Shown piece by piece: positions 1-8,006 of a stretch of 64,000 nucleotides of DNA. Origin of the DNA: Herbidospora mongoliensis (GTDB taxonomy: Bacteria; Actinomycetota; Actinomycetes; Streptosporangiales; Streptosporangiaceae). How positions within the stretch are numbered: position 1 is the first letter of the stretch; every line of letters begins with the position of its first letter. The notes beneath the pieces were generated by a model. That model saw only the letters and a list, made by a program, of their open reading frames with translations. It was not told where the DNA came from and did not search any database. The stretch is from contig NZ_BBXD01000025.1 in assembly GCF_001570545.1 (NCBI RefSeq), forward strand, positions 107,665 through 171,664, read 5' to 3'. Made by a program: the position numbers and the translations under genes.

Positions 1-226
1 GCACCTTGGTGTACGCGAAGAACGGCACCGTGACGACGACGATGTCCCCAGCCTCGGCCGCACCCTCGGCGGTCGACGCGGAAGCGGCCGGGCCCAGCGC
101 CCCGACCAGGTCGGCGAGGGTCTCCGGCCCGCGCGAGTTGCTCATCACGACGGTATGACCTGCGTCGACGGCCAACCGCGCCACGGCGGAACCGATGTGC
201 CCACTGCCTATGAATCCGATGACCAT
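1..226 (-). CDS. NAD(P)-binding oxidoreductase, F420/NADPH-reductase type (partial)
   Basis: The gene begins with ATG at 226 and runs off the left edge, so only the first 75 residues are visible. They begin MVIGFIGSGHIGSAVARL, a Rossmann dinucleotide-binding loop (GxGxxG/A), followed by a second strand ending MSNSRGPETL and the stretch DIVVVTVPF. This pattern is typical of NADPH-dependent F420 reductase and NADP oxidoreductase coenzyme-F420-dependent proteins, which move hydride between NADP and a deazaflavin or a small substrate in the cytoplasm. The substrate cannot be told from the fragment. The gene is divergent from the helix-turn-helix gene at 448, with a double palindromic operator between them that may control both. 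Confidence 0.7.
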   Translation of the reverse strand, partial: MVIGFIGSGHIGSAVARLAVDAGHTVVMSNSRGPETLADLVGALGPAASASTAEGAAEAGDIVVVTVPFFAYTKV

Positions 227-328
227 ACTTGCCCGAACCCAGGCGAGGGCGACGACATTCCCGCTTCCGCAGGCCGATGACGGACCCGGAACGCCCCTTT
301 TGTCACCGGTTTCCACGGACGCGCCGCC

Positions 329-355
329 AACATCGTCTCCAGTGTTGACGATGTT
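329..355. promoter_or_regulatory. Palindromic operator copy 1
   Basis: AACATCGTCTC, a 5-nt spacer and TTGACGATGTT form an imperfect 27-bp palindrome. The right arm overlaps the TTGACG -35 element of the rightward promoter. The same half-site and spacer recur at 368-394, centre to centre 39 bp away. The layout suggests two dimer sites for one repressor. The cognate regulator is not identified. Confidence 0.6.
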
Positions 356-373
356 ATGAGCCACCCCTACATT
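345..373 (+). promoter_or_regulatory. Promoter for the gene at 448
   Basis: TTGACG (345-350), 17 bp, then TACATT (368-373) is a near-consensus vegetative actinobacterial promoter. Transcription would start near 380, giving a leader of about 65 nt before the ATG at 448. Both operator copies overlap it, so occupancy should block RNA polymerase. Confidence 0.6.
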
Positions 374-394
374 GTCTCTACAAGAGACGATGTT
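368..394. promoter_or_regulatory. Palindromic operator copy 2
   Basis: ACATTGTCTC, spacer TACAA, GAGACGATGT is a second copy of the 329-355 palindrome with one arm mismatch. It covers the -10 hexamer and the expected transcription start of the rightward promoter. Confidence 0.6.
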
Positions 395-447
395 CAGTCG
401 TGGTATGAAGTGACCCACCAGGAGGCGGACAGACGAGTTGAGGCACC

Positions 448-825
448 ATGACCGAGCGATACCTCGGCGTACTCGGCATCGGCGAGGCGCTGGGGGTGAG
501 CCGGCACGCGGTGCACAAATGGCGCGCCCGCTACCCGGGCGACTCCGCCCACCCCTTCCCCGACCCTGACGTCGAGATCGACGGCGCCCCCGGCTGGCGC
601 CCCGACCGCCTCGACGAGATCGTCCGCTGGCGCGAGGGCCTCCCCGGCCGGGGCGCCGGCGGCGGACGCCCCCCGGCGGCCCGCCAGGACTACCTGAAAG
701 CCGCAATCGAACGCGGCCTCGACCGCGACGAGGCGCTCCGCGCCCTGACGACCTTCGCCGAAGAGTTCCCCGAGATGACCGAGCCGGAGATCTGCGCCTG
801 GCTCATCGAGAGCTGGCGCCACTGA
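448..825 (+). CDS. Small helix-turn-helix DNA-binding protein
   Basis: A protein of 125 residues. The N-terminus has a MerR/excisionase-like helix-turn-helix (GEALGVSRHAVHKWRARYP, about residues 12-30), then an acidic patch and the segment PGWRPDRLDEIVRWREGLPG, a layout common in small actinobacterial DNA-binding proteins of unknown role. The C-terminal 45 residues look helical and may dimerise. The ATG is preceded by a GAGG-type ribosome-binding site. The gene sits behind a promoter carrying two palindromic operators, so it is either the autoregulated repressor or a target of another one. It is followed after 40 bp by a serine hydrolase on the same strand. The DNA-binding role is inferred from the motif. 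Confidence 0.65.
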   Translation: MTERYLGVLGIGEALGVSRHAVHKWRARYPGDSAHPFPDPDVEIDGAPGWRPDRLDEIVRWREGLPGRGAGGGRPPAARQDYLKAAIERGLDRDEALRALTTFAEEFPEMTEPEICAWLIESWRH

Positions 826-865
826 CCTTCACTGAGGCCTCGCTGAGGCCGAAAGGCGATGACCC

Positions 866-1987
866 ATGCCCCTCAACGGCACGACCGCACCCGGATTCGA
901 CCGCGTCCACGACGCGTTCGCCGACAACTTCGCCCACCACGACGAGATCGGCGCCGCCGTCTGCGTCTATGTCGACGGCGAGAAGGTCGTCGACCTGTGG
1001 GGCGGCGTGGCCGACCCCGCAACGGACCGCCCCTGGACCGACGACACCCTGCAGGTCGTCTTCTCCACCACGAAGGCGATCACCGCCACCTGCGCCCTGC
1101 ACCTGGCCCAATCAGGCGCTGTAGATCTGGACGCCCCCGTCTCCGACTACTGGCCGGAGTTCGGAAAACCCCAGATTCCCGTACGTTGGCTGCTCACCCA
1201 CCAGGCCGGACTGGCCGCCCTGGATTCTCCCGTCACCCCCGCCGAGGCCGTGGCCTGGGAACCGGTGGTGGCCGCACTGGAGGCACAGCAACCGTTGTGG
1301 GAGCCGGGAACCGACCCGGGCTACCACGCCCACACCTTCGGCTGGCTGGTCGGCGAGGTGGTCCGCCGGGTATCGGGCCGCACGCTGGGGACCTACCTCC
1401 GCCAGGAGATCGCCGAGCCGCTCGACCTCGACTTCTGGATCGGCCTCCCGCCTTCGGAACACCATCGGGTCGCCCGAATCATCTCCCCCAAGATCGACAT
1501 GTCGGTCGACCCGGCGACCCTCCCCGAGGCGCTGCGCCCCTACTTCGACCCCACGTCACTGACTATGCGCGCCTCGATGGCCGTGACCCCGTTCCTGGAC
1601 CACAACGACCCTGCCGAGCTGGCTGCGGAGATGCCGTCGTCCAACGGCGCCTGCACCGCCCGCGGCCTGGCCGGTTTCTACGCGGCCCTGCTGGACGGGA
1701 GGATCCTCAGCCCCTCAAGCTTGGCCATGGCGACGACCGAGCAGGTCAGCGGCATCGACAAGGTCCTGCGGGTGCCGGTCCGCATCGGCCTGGGCTTGGG
1801 CCTCCCGACCCCGGACGCCTTCTGGTACAGCCCGACGGCCTTCGGCTTCCCGGGCTACGGCGGCTCGATCGGCTTCGCCGACCCGGCGCGAGGCCTGGCG
1901 TTCGGCTACGTCATGAACCACTGCCAGGACCCCATCAACGACAGACGCGCCGCCAACCTGGTGGAAGCGGTCGAGAAGGCGCTCTGA
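866..1987 (+). CDS. Serine hydrolase, class C beta-lactamase / EstB-type esterase family
   Basis: A protein of 373 residues from the beta-lactamase-related serine hydrolases. The nucleophile motif SxxK is STTK at 67-70. The second motif is the esterase-type Y-H-A-H-T-F-G (Y153), which replaces the YxN of true lactamases. FGFPGYGG near residue 325 occupies the place of the KTG box. No signal peptide is seen, so it probably acts in the cytoplasm on esters or small amides rather than as a resistance enzyme. The gene follows the small helix-turn-helix gene by 40 bp and may be co-transcribed with it. The natural substrate is unknown. It ends just before a hairpin and the converging gene at 2060. 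Confidence 0.85.
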   Translation: MPLNGTTAPGFDRVHDAFADNFAHHDEIGAAVCVYVDGEKVVDLWGGVADPATDRPWTDDTLQVVFSTTKAITATCALHLAQSGAVDLDAPVSDYWPEFGKPQIPVRWLLTHQAGLAALDSPVTPAEAVAWEPVVAALEAQQPLWEPGTDPGYHAHTFGWLVGEVVRRVSGRTLGTYLRQEIAEPLDLDFWIGLPPSEHHRVARIISPKIDMSVDPATLPEALRPYFDPTSLTMRASMAVTPFLDHNDPAELAAEMPSSNGACTARGLAGFYAALLDGRILSPSSLAMATTEQVSGIDKVLRVPVRIGLGLGLPTPDAFWYSPTAFGFPGYGGSIGFADPARGLAFGYVMNHCQDPINDRRAANLVEAVEKAL

Positions 1988-2004
1988 TCAATGCTGTTCC
2001 ACGG

Positions 2005-2025
2005 CATGGTGTGGTGTGGTGTGGT
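2005..2025. repeat. Short GGTGT tandem repeat
   Basis: About four copies of the pentamer GGTGT lie just after the hydrolase stop codon and abut the terminator hairpin. The repeat is non-coding and no function is apparent. Confidence 0.6.
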
Positions 2026-2051
2026 GCCCGGTTATAGGGGAACCGGGCACC
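2023..2051. terminator. Convergent terminator hairpin
   Basis: GGTGCCCGGTT (2023-2033) pairs perfectly with AACCGGGCACC (2041-2051) around a 7-nt loop. It lies between the converging genes ending at 1987 and 2060. Rightward, the stem is followed by a moderately T-rich stretch; leftward there is none. It probably stops the hydrolase transcript. Confidence 0.6.
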
Positions 2052-2059
2052 AGTTCTAA

Positions 2060-2311
2060 CTACTTCTTCTTCGGCGTCTGAGCCAGCGTGCTTGCGGCAG
2101 CCGACTTCTCCGCCTTGGTGGCCTTCGGGTCCGCCAGCGTCTTGCCGGCCGCCGAAGCAGCCTTCTTGCCAGACTGGCCCGTACTCTGGGGCGCCTGCGA
2201 CAACGCACTTGCCGCAGCAGACTTCTCTGTTTTGCTGGCGTTGGAGCCACTCAGCGTCTTACTTGCAGCTGAGGCAGCTTTCGCGCCTGTTTGTCGGGGG
2301 TTCTTCGCCAT
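2060..2311 (-). CDS. Small Lys/Ala/Ser-rich protein with an internal repeat
   Basis: A protein of 83 residues made of two tandem copies of one unit of about 35 residues. Copy 1 carries KAASAASKTL and KSAAASALSQ; copy 2 carries KAASAAGKTL and KSAAASTLAQ. It is strongly basic, has no cysteine or tryptophan and ends in KKK. Similar short proteins of unknown function occur in actinobacteria, phages and plasmids. The composition suggests a nucleic-acid-associated or stress-accumulated protein, but that is a guess. A GGAG ribosome-binding site sits about 9 nt upstream of the ATG at 2311. Confidence 0.65.
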   Translation of the reverse strand: MAKNPRQTGAKAASAASKTLSGSNASKTEKSAAASALSQAPQSTGQSGKKAASAAGKTLADPKATKAEKSAAASTLAQTPKKK

Positions 2312-2410
2312 GGATCACTGCTCCTTCAGATCGACTTGCATCGCGACCTGAAAGCTGATGTCATGCGTGTTCCTACGCAGCGCATTGACTCGCTTCAGTG
2401 CCGCACCGAA

Positions 2411-2442
2411 CGCCCGGCTCCCTGGAGCCGGGCGTTTGTTTT
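2411..2442 (+). terminator. Rho-independent terminator, rightward
   Basis: CGCCCGGCTCC (2411-2421) pairs with GGAGCCGGGCG (2424-2434) and is followed by TTTGTTTT. This is a textbook terminator for rightward transcription, yet no rightward gene precedes it after 1987. It may stop read-through or an unrecognised transcript. Confidence 0.6.
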
Positions 2443-2472
2443 GCGGCCGATCTCCAGACAGAGATCAGCCGC
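2443..2472. repeat. Inverted repeat / hairpin
   Basis: GCGGC-c-GATCTC, a 6-nt loop, then GAGATC-a-GCCGC. It directly follows the 2411-2442 terminator and precedes the nrdJ terminator. There is no T tract in either direction. Confidence 0.5.
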
Positions 2473-2476
2473 ATAA

Positions 2477-2493
2477 CCCTGACCTTGTCAGGG
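2477..2493 (-). terminator. Probable nrdJ terminator
   Basis: A CCCTGAC/GTCAGGG stem with a 3-nt loop lies about 58 nt downstream of the nrdJ stop codon. On the minus strand the T-containing sequence TTATGC follows. The stem is short, so confidence is moderate. Confidence 0.4.
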
Positions 2494-2550
2494 CCTTGCA
2501 TCTCGGGTCGACCCACCTCTTGAGGAAGGTCGGCCCGGGACATCTCGGGA

Positions 2551-5376
2551 TCAGCTGCAGCCGCTGGTGCTGCCGCATCCTTCGCACACGTAGCAGCTAC
2601 CGGCCGGACGCATCTTCGTCCCGCACGTCATGCAGAGCGGCGCGTCGGCCGTGAACCCCTGGTGCCCTTCCAGGTGACCCTCCACCGAAGCACGAACCGG
2701 CTCCGCCACCGGCACCGGCCGACTCACCGGGGGCTCGATCGGGGCCGACTGGGCCAGGGCGGCGGTGTCGAGCTGGGCCGCCGGGTCCTCCCCGCGCTGC
2801 TGCGCCGCGCGCTCCGAGGCCGAGAAGATTCCCAGTGCCGCCCGGTCTTCGTAAGCCAGGTGGTCGAGGGCAAGACGCCGGAAGATGTAGTCCATCACCG
2901 ACTGGGCCATCCGCACGTCCGGGTCGTCGGTCATGCCGGCCGGCTCGAAGCGCATGTTGACGAACTTCTGCACGTAGGTGTCGAGCGGCACGCCGTACTG
3001 GAGGCCGATGGAGATCGCCACGGAGAAGGCGTCCATGACGCCCGCGAGGGTCGAGCCCTGCTTGGACATCTTGAGGAAGACCTCGCCGAGACCGTCGTCG
3101 GGGTAGGACGAGGCGGTCATGTAGCCCTTGGCGCCGCCGACCGTGAAGCGGGTCGTGATGCTCGGGCGGCTGTTCGGCATGCGGCGGCGGGTCGGGCGGG
3201 AGACCTCGATGACCTTGGTCACGGGCTCCGCGACGACCGCGGCCTCTTCGGTCTTCTTGCTGTTGTTGCCGGCCGACAGCGGCTGGCCGACCTTGCAGTT
3301 GTCGCGGTAGACGGCCAGGGCCTTCAGGCCGAGGCGCCAGCCTTCGAGGTAGACCTGCTCGATGTCGTCGATCGTCGCCGACTCGGGCAGGTTGACCGTC
3401 TTGGAGATAGCGCCGGACAGGAAGGGCTGGGTGGCGGCCATCATGCGGACGTGCCCCATGGGGGCGATCGCCCGCTCGCCCATGGCGCAGTCGAACACCG
3501 AGTAGTGCTCCACCTTGAGGCCGGGGGCGCCGACCACATGGGAGTTCTGCCCGATGTATTCGACGATCGCCTCGACCTGCTCCTCCTGGTAGCCGAGCTG
3601 GCGCAGGGCGCGAGGGATGGTCTGGTTGACGATCTGCATCGAGCCGCCGCCGACGAGCTTCTTGAACTTGACCAGGGCCAGGTCGGGCTCGATGCCGGTG
3701 GTGTCGCAGTCCATCATCAGGCCGATGGTGCCGGTCGGGGCGAGCAGCGACGCCTGGGCGTTGCGCCAGCCGTTCTTCTCGCCCAGCTTCAGGCACTCCT
3801 GCCACTGCTTGGTGGCCTCGACGTGGATCGCCCGGTCGACGGCGCCGACGGGGCGGACCGCGTCGTTGGCGGCGGAGTGCTTGCGCATGACCCGCTTGTG
3901 CGGTTCGGCGTTGCGCTCATATCCGTCGTACGCCCCCACGATGCCCGCCAGCTCCGCACTGCGGCGGTAGGACACCCCGGTCATCAGCGACGTGATCGCC
4001 CCGGCGATGGCGCGGCCGCCGTCGGAGTCGTAGGCGTGGCCCGTGGCCATCAGCAGGGCACCCAGGTTGGCGTAGCCGATGCCGAGCTGGCGGTAGGCGC
4101 GGGTGGTCTCACCGATCTTCTCGGTCGGGAAGTCGGCGAAGGTGATCGAGATGTCCATCGCGGTGATGATCAGCTCGGTCAGCTTGACGAACCGGGGGAT
4201 GTCGAACTGGTCGTCGTCGGTGAGGAACTTCAGCAGGTTGATCGACGCCAGGTTGCAGGAGGAGTTGTCGAGGTGGACGTACTCCGAGCAGGGGTTGGAC
4301 GCGGTGATCCGGCCGCTTTCCGGACAGGTGTGCCAGTCGTTGATCGTGTCGTCGTACTGGACGCCCGGGTCGGCGCACTCCCACGCCGCCTTGGCCATCT
4401 TGCGGAACAGGTCTCTGGCGTCGACCTCTTCGATGACCTCGTGGGTGAGGCGGGCACGCAGGCCGAACTTGCCGCCGGTCTCGACCTGGCGCATGAACTC
4501 GTCGCTGACGCGGACCGAGTTGTTGGCGTTCTGGTACTGCACGGAGACGATGTCTTTTCCGCCGAGGTCCATGTCGAACCCGGCGTCACGCAGCGCGCGG
4601 ATCTTGTCTTCCTCGCGCGCCTTCGTCTCGATGAACTCCTCGATGTCGGGGTGGTCGACGTCGAGCACGACCATCTTGGCCGCACGTCGGGTGGCGCCAC
4701 CCGACTTGATGGTGCCGGCCGACGCGTCGGCGCCGCGCATGAAGGAGACGGGTCCGCTGGCCGTACCGCCGGACGAGAGCAGTTCCTTCGAGGAGCGGAT
4801 GCGGGACAGGTTCACACCCGAGCCTGAACCACCCTTGAAGATCACGCCTTCTTCCTTGTACCAGTCGAGGATCGACTCCATCGTGTCGTCGACGGCAAGG
4901 ATGAAACAGGCGCTGACCTGCTGGGGCGACAGGGTGCCGACGTTGAACCACACGGGCGAGTTGAACGCGAAGAGCTGGTGGATCAGGGCGTGCTTCAGCT
5001 CGTGGTCGAAGATCTCGGCGTCTTCGTCGGTCGCGAAGTAGCCGTTTTCGATGCCGGTGCGGGTGTAGACACCCGTCACCCGGTCGACCAGCTGCTTCAG
5101 GCTCGACTCGCGCTGCGCCGTGCCGAGCGCGCCCCGGAAGTATTTGGTGGTCACGATGTTGGCCGCGTTGACCGACCACGCCGCCGGGAACTCGACCCCG
5201 CGCTGCTCGAAGTTGACCGAACCGTCGCGCCAGTTGGTCATGACGACGTCGCGGCGCTCCCACTCGACCGCGTCATAGGGGTGGACGCCCTCGGTGGTGA
5301 AGATCCGCTTCACCTTCAGCCCCTTGGCCCGTCCGCGCCGGGTCCGCGTGGATGTGCCGTTGACCGTCTCCGTCAT
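2551..5376 (-). CDS. nrdJ: Vitamin B12-dependent class II ribonucleotide reductase
   Basis: A protein of 941 residues that reduces ribonucleotides to deoxyribonucleotides with an adenosylcobalamin-generated thiyl radical, so it works with or without oxygen. Visible motifs include [19 protein letters not shown] and the radical/redox segment [10 protein letters not shown] with [10 protein letters not shown]. The C-terminal tail is cysteine-rich and probably binds zinc ([21 protein letters not shown]) and serves in re-reduction. The full length matches actinobacterial NrdJ. The start ATG overlaps the nrdR stop codon by 4 nt (ATGA) and has an AGGGGGAG site, so the two genes are translationally coupled. 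Transcription should be repressed by NrdR through the paired boxes at 5899-5946. Confidence 0.96.
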   Translation of the reverse strand: MTETVNGTSTRTRRGRAKGLKVKRIFTTEGVHPYDAVEWERRDVVMTNWRDGSVNFEQRGVEFPAAWSVNAANIVTTKYFRGALGTAQRESSLKQLVDRVTGVYTRTGIENGYFATDEDAEIFDHELKHALIHQLFAFNSPVWFNVGTLSPQQVSACFILAVDDTMESILDWYKEEGVIFKGGSGSGVNLSRIRSSKELLSSGGTASGPVSFMRGADASAGTIKSGGATRRAAKMVVLDVDHPDIEEFIETKAREEDKIRALRDAGFDMDLGGKDIVSVQYQNANNSVRVSDEFMRQVETGGKFGLRARLTHEVIEEVDARDLFRKMAKAAWECADPGVQYDDTINDWHTCPESGRITASNPCSEYVHLDNSSCNLASINLLKFLTDDDQFDIPRFVKLTELIITAMDISITFADFPTEKIGETTRAYRQLGIGYANLGALLMATGHAYDSDGGRAIAGAITSLMTGVSYRRSAELAGIVGAYDGYERNAEPHKRVMRKHSAANDAVRPVGAVDRAIHVEATKQWQECLKLGEKNGWRNAQASLLAPTGTIGLMMDCDTTGIEPDLALVKFKKLVGGGSMQIVNQTIPRALRQLGYQEEQVEAIVEYIGQNSHVVGAPGLKVEHYSVFDCAMGERAIAPMGHVRMMAATQPFLSGAISKTVNLPESATIDDIEQVYLEGWRLGLKALAVYRDNCKVGQPLSAGNNSKKTEEAAVVAEPVTKVIEVSRPTRRRMPNSRPSITTRFTVGGAKGYMTASSYPDDGLGEVFLKMSKQGSTLAGVMDAFSVAISIGLQYGVPLDTYVQKFVNMRFEPAGMTDDPDVRMAQSVMDYIFRRLALDHLAYEDRAALGIFSASERAAQQRGEDPAAQLDTAALAQSAPIEPPVSRPVPVAEPVRASVEGHLEGHQGFTADAPLCMTCGTKMRPAGSCYVCEGCGSTSGCS

Positions 5377-5831
5377 GACTCCCCCTTGGCATGTGCCTTG
5401 AGTTGCTGAATCTCAACCTCGAAGTCCGCGAGGGTCTCAAACCCCCGGTAGACCGAGGCGAATCGTAGATAAGCCACCTCATCGAGATCGCGCAGTGGCC
5501 CGAGGACCGCGACGCCGACCTGATGGGCGGGGATTTCCGCGACGCCGGAGGCGCGGATGCTCTCTTCAACCCGCTGCCCGAGCTGTGCGAGCGAGTCTTC
5601 ACTGACCGGACGCCCCTGGCAGGCCCGCCGGACCCCGGCGATGACCTTCTCCCTGGAGAACGCCTCGGTCACCCCACTGCGTTTGCTCACCATCAGCAGG
5701 ACCGTCTCCTGCGTGGTGAAACGCCTCCCGCATTCGGAACAGGTGCGCCGGCGGCGAATCGCCCCGCCGTCTTCCGTCGACCGGCTGTCGACGACCCGGG
5801 TGTCGGGATGACGGCAAAACGGGCAATGCAC
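5373..5831 (-). CDS. nrdR: Transcriptional repressor NrdR
   Basis: A protein of 152 residues. The N-terminal zinc ribbon has CPFC (residues 3-6) and CSEC about 30 residues on. An ATP-cone domain follows ([24 protein letters not shown]). NrdR senses dATP/ATP and represses ribonucleotide reductase genes by binding paired NrdR boxes. The start codon is GTG at 5831, 6-7 nt after a GAGGAGG site. It is the first gene of the nrdR-nrdJ operon. In Mycobacterium too, nrdR lies next to the LysM gene that diverges from lexA, so the order here is conserved. Confidence 0.96.
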   Translation of the reverse strand: MHCPFCRHPDTRVVDSRSTEDGGAIRRRRTCSECGRRFTTQETVLLMVSKRSGVTEAFSREKVIAGVRRACQGRPVSEDSLAQLGQRVEESIRASGVAEIPAHQVGVAVLGPLRDLDEVAYLRFASVYRGFETLADFEVEIQQLKAHAKGES

Positions 5832-5898
5832 GCCGTTGCCTCCTCATTGTCCAGACGCTCGCGCACGCCCCCACATGAAGCGAGGTGCGGCAAAGGAA

Positions 5899-5946
5899 AC
5901 ACAATTTATGGTTCGCTCATATGAGCACGACCACTAGATGTTGTGG
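5899..5946 (-). promoter_or_regulatory. Paired NrdR boxes upstream of nrdRJ
   Basis: Two 16-bp sites, ACACAATTTATGGTTC (5899-5914) and CCACTAGATGTTGTGG (5931-5946), each match about 12 of 16 positions of the remembered NrdR consensus (acaCwAtATaTwGtgt). They are exactly 32 bp apart, about three helical turns, which is the spacing known for NrdR. They lie 68-115 bp upstream of the nrdR start and point to autoregulation. No convincing -10/-35 pair was picked out. Confidence 0.6.
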
Positions 5947-6007
5947 TTCCCCAACCCTAGAAGCGAGTCCCCTAGATCGCAACTCAAACCCCAGCACCCT
6001 CAAGGGC

Positions 6008-6931
6008 CTACTGACCTGGGCCGTCACCGGGGAGATAGAGCGTCGTGCCTGGCCGGATGAGGGGGTCGGGTAACCCGTTCAGATCCATGATCTCGCGAAC
6101 CACGACCGCCGGGTCGCCATCTTCGCCGGTCTGGACGGCGATCCCCCACAGGGTGTCGCCTTCCTGGACCGTGACAGAGGGCAGCCCCTCGACCGAACGC
6201 GAGGTGGACGCGGTCACGGCAGCACGAGTGCCCAGCCACAGAACGACCAAACTGAGCGCCGCGATCAGGGCGATGAGGACGATCCGCCCTCGCCTGGTGA
6301 GCCGGATCGGCGCCGCCTCCACCCCGCCGGAGGCGACCTGCGCCGGCGCATTTCTTTTCTCTGTACGCGGTGGACGCACGGCGTCGCCCCAACGCTGCGG
6401 GCGCGCCAACCGGGGGGAGGGCTCCTTCACGGCACCGCCGGACACCACGCTCACGTCAGCCCTTCCGGCGATGAGGCGATCAGCAGCACCCCAGATGGCA
6501 GGCTCACCCGACGACGACGCTCTCCTGGCGTCAGCCTGACGGGAACCGCCCTTCTGCGAGGCCGCCTCCCGCACCATGCCACCCTTCCGGGCCCGGGCCG
6601 CCTCAAGCGGCTGCTCGCTTGGCCGAGGCCCGACTGGCCGCCTGCCGCCGTCGGCATTCCTCATGTGGTGATCGGCATCGTTGCCCGCACGCCGCCCCAC
6701 ACGGTGGTTCGACGCGGGATGCCCGACATCGGACCGACCCCCCGAGCTCTGACCCGGACCAGCCTGGAGCCCCGAATCCCCGGGGCCTTGATCCGGAAGA
6801 TCCGGGACCAGTGCGAGGTGGCGTCGCTTCATATGGGGATGCTCCGCCGGGCGCGAATCCGCAGCCTGCGGCGGTCGGATGTTCGAGGGTAGGGATGAAG
6901 TCGTAGGGGTGTCCTTCTGCGTGGGCTTCAT
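6008..6931 (-). CDS. LysM-domain membrane protein, SOS-linked division-regulator type (ChiZ/DivS-like)
   Basis: A protein of 307 residues. About 210 residues are hydrophilic, proline/arginine-rich and cytoplasmic. One membrane segment follows (RIVLIALIAALSLVVLWLG), then an extracytoplasmic LysM domain (VQEGDTLWGIAVQTGEDGDP to RPGTTLYLPGD) that should bind peptidoglycan. The ATG at 6931 is chosen for its GAGGAGG site 6 nt upstream; an in-frame start at 7030 would run through the SOS boxes. The position matches mycobacterial Rv2719c (ChiZ) and corynebacterial DivS, SOS-induced proteins divergent from lexA that halt division during DNA damage. A strong SOS box lies upstream. The division-inhibitor role is inferred from synteny and domain; the long N-terminal region is not recognised. 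Confidence 0.8.
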   Translation of the reverse strand: MKPTQKDTPTTSSLPSNIRPPQAADSRPAEHPHMKRRHLALVPDLPDQGPGDSGLQAGPGQSSGGRSDVGHPASNHRVGRRAGNDADHHMRNADGGRRPVGPRPSEQPLEAARARKGGMVREAASQKGGSRQADARRASSSGEPAIWGAADRLIAGRADVSVVSGGAVKEPSPRLARPQRWGDAVRPPRTEKRNAPAQVASGGVEAAPIRLTRRGRIVLIALIAALSLVVLWLGTRAAVTASTSRSVEGLPSVTVQEGDTLWGIAVQTGEDGDPAVVVREIMDLNGLPDPLIRPGTTLYLPGDGPGQ

Positions 6932-6980
6932 CGTGAACCTCCTCGACTGCCCCTGCAGGACGGAAGAAAGATCGCGTGAA

Positions 6981-7012
6981 TCGAACACGATGTCGATCGA
7001 ACTCCCGTACGA
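6981..7012 (-). promoter_or_regulatory. Two abutting LexA (SOS) boxes for the LysM gene
   Basis: TCGAAC-TCCC-GTACGA (6997-7012) matches the actinobacterial SOS box TCGAAC-N4-GTTCGA at 11 of 12 positions. TCGAAC-ACGA-TGTCGA (6981-6996) abuts it and matches 10 of 12. They lie 50-80 bp upstream of the LysM gene start and should make it damage-inducible. Confidence 0.8.
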
Positions 7013-7048
7013 TGTTGTACACCACGCCACCGACGTTTTCGAGTGGAA

Positions 7049-7064
7049 TCGAACAACTGTTTGA
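7049..7064 (+). promoter_or_regulatory. LexA (SOS) box for lexA autoregulation
   Basis: TCGAAC-AACT-GTTTGA matches the SOS consensus at 11 of 12 positions and overlaps the -35 hexamer of the lexA promoter. This is the expected place for autorepression. Confidence 0.85.
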
Positions 7065-7089
7065 TATTGATCTTGAATCGCGGTAGCGT
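7061..7089 (+). promoter_or_regulatory. lexA promoter
   Basis: TTGATA (7061-7066), 17 bp, TAGCGT (7084-7089). Transcription would start near 7096, about 36 nt before the chosen GTG start of lexA. Confidence 0.65.
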
Positions 7090-7131
7090 CGCTCTGTGCG
7101 ACGTAAGGAACACGGAATGGGAGGTGCCCAG

Positions 7132-7854
7132 GTGAACAACGACGGGCTGGCCAGCCAGCGCGACGAGAGCGTGAGCGATCTGGCGGTGCGCCGCCGCGAC
7201 TCGCTCGGGCTCACCCCCAGGCAGCGCAAGATCCTGGAGGTGATCCGCGACTCGGTCCAGCAGCGGGGCTACCCACCGTCGATGCGCGAGATCGGTGAGG
7301 CGGTGCAGCTCACGAGCACGTCGAGTGTGTCCCACCAGCTCACCGCCCTTCAGCGCAAGGGCTACCTTCGCCGCGACCCGCACCGACCGCGCGCCCTCGA
7401 GGTCCGTCTCCCCGGTGAGCCGGTCCTCTGGGTCGATCCCGACTCCACCGAGGAAGACTCCGGCGGCTTCAACCGTCCGACCGCGGCCTATGTTCCCCTC
7501 GTCGGGCGCATCGCGGCAGGTGGGCCGATCCTGGCCGAGCAGAACCTCGAAGACGTCTTCGCCCTGCCCAAGCAGTTGGTCGGAGAGGGCACCCTGTTCC
7601 TGCTCCAGGTCTCGGGTGACTCGATGATCGAGGCCGCCATCGCCGACGGCGACTGGGTGGTCGTCCGCCAGCAGCCGGTCGCCGACAACGGCGACATCGT
7701 CGCCGCGATGATCGACGGCGAGGCCACCGTGAAGACCTTCAAGCGCAAAGACGGCCACGTGTGGCTGGTCCCCCACAACTCCAACTACGAGCCGATCCCG
7801 GGCGACGAGGCCACGGTGCTCGGCAAGGTGACCGCGGTCCTCCGCAAGCTCTAG
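7132..7854 (+). CDS. lexA: SOS repressor LexA
   Basis: A protein of 240 residues. The N-terminal winged helix-turn-helix ([12 protein letters not shown] to [15 protein letters not shown]) binds SOS boxes. The C-terminal S24 peptidase domain cleaves itself when RecA filaments form. The cleavage pair is Ala129-Gly130 (VGRIAAGGP), the nucleophile Ser164 (VSGDSM) and the general base Lys201 (TVKTFKR). GTG at 7132 is chosen because GGGAGG lies 6-7 nt upstream; in-frame starts at 7096 and 7117 are possible. It is divergent from the LysM gene, with SOS boxes serving both promoters. Confidence 0.96.
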   Translation: MNNDGLASQRDESVSDLAVRRRDSLGLTPRQRKILEVIRDSVQQRGYPPSMREIGEAVQLTSTSSVSHQLTALQRKGYLRRDPHRPRALEVRLPGEPVLWVDPDSTEEDSGGFNRPTAAYVPLVGRIAAGGPILAEQNLEDVFALPKQLVGEGTLFLLQVSGDSMIEAAIADGDWVVVRQQPVADNGDIVAAMIDGEATVKTFKRKDGHVWLVPHNSNYEPIPGDEATVLGKVTAVLRKL

Positions 7855-7874
7855 CCACACCGAGCGGGTCCGGT

Positions 7875-7905
7875 GGCCGATCAGGCGGCCGGGCCGGCTT
7901 CTTCT
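7875..7905 (+). terminator. Weak hairpin downstream of lexA
   Basis: GGCCG-ATCAGG-CGGCC followed by GC-rich sequence and then TTCTTCTT. The stem has only 5 bp, so it may be a weak lexA terminator. Confidence 0.3.
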
Positions 7906-8006
7906 TGCCCGCGCCAGTTCTTGCCCGCACCAGGCCCCCCGCCAAGCAACGGCTGGGGCCCGGTAAATCCCTGGTCGGCCCTTTCGTCACGTCATACGCT
8001 GTTTGT

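Noticed and set aside
2662..4827. Long open frame antisense to nrdJ
   Set aside because: It is a GC-rich shadow of the real gene with low-complexity composition and no family motif.
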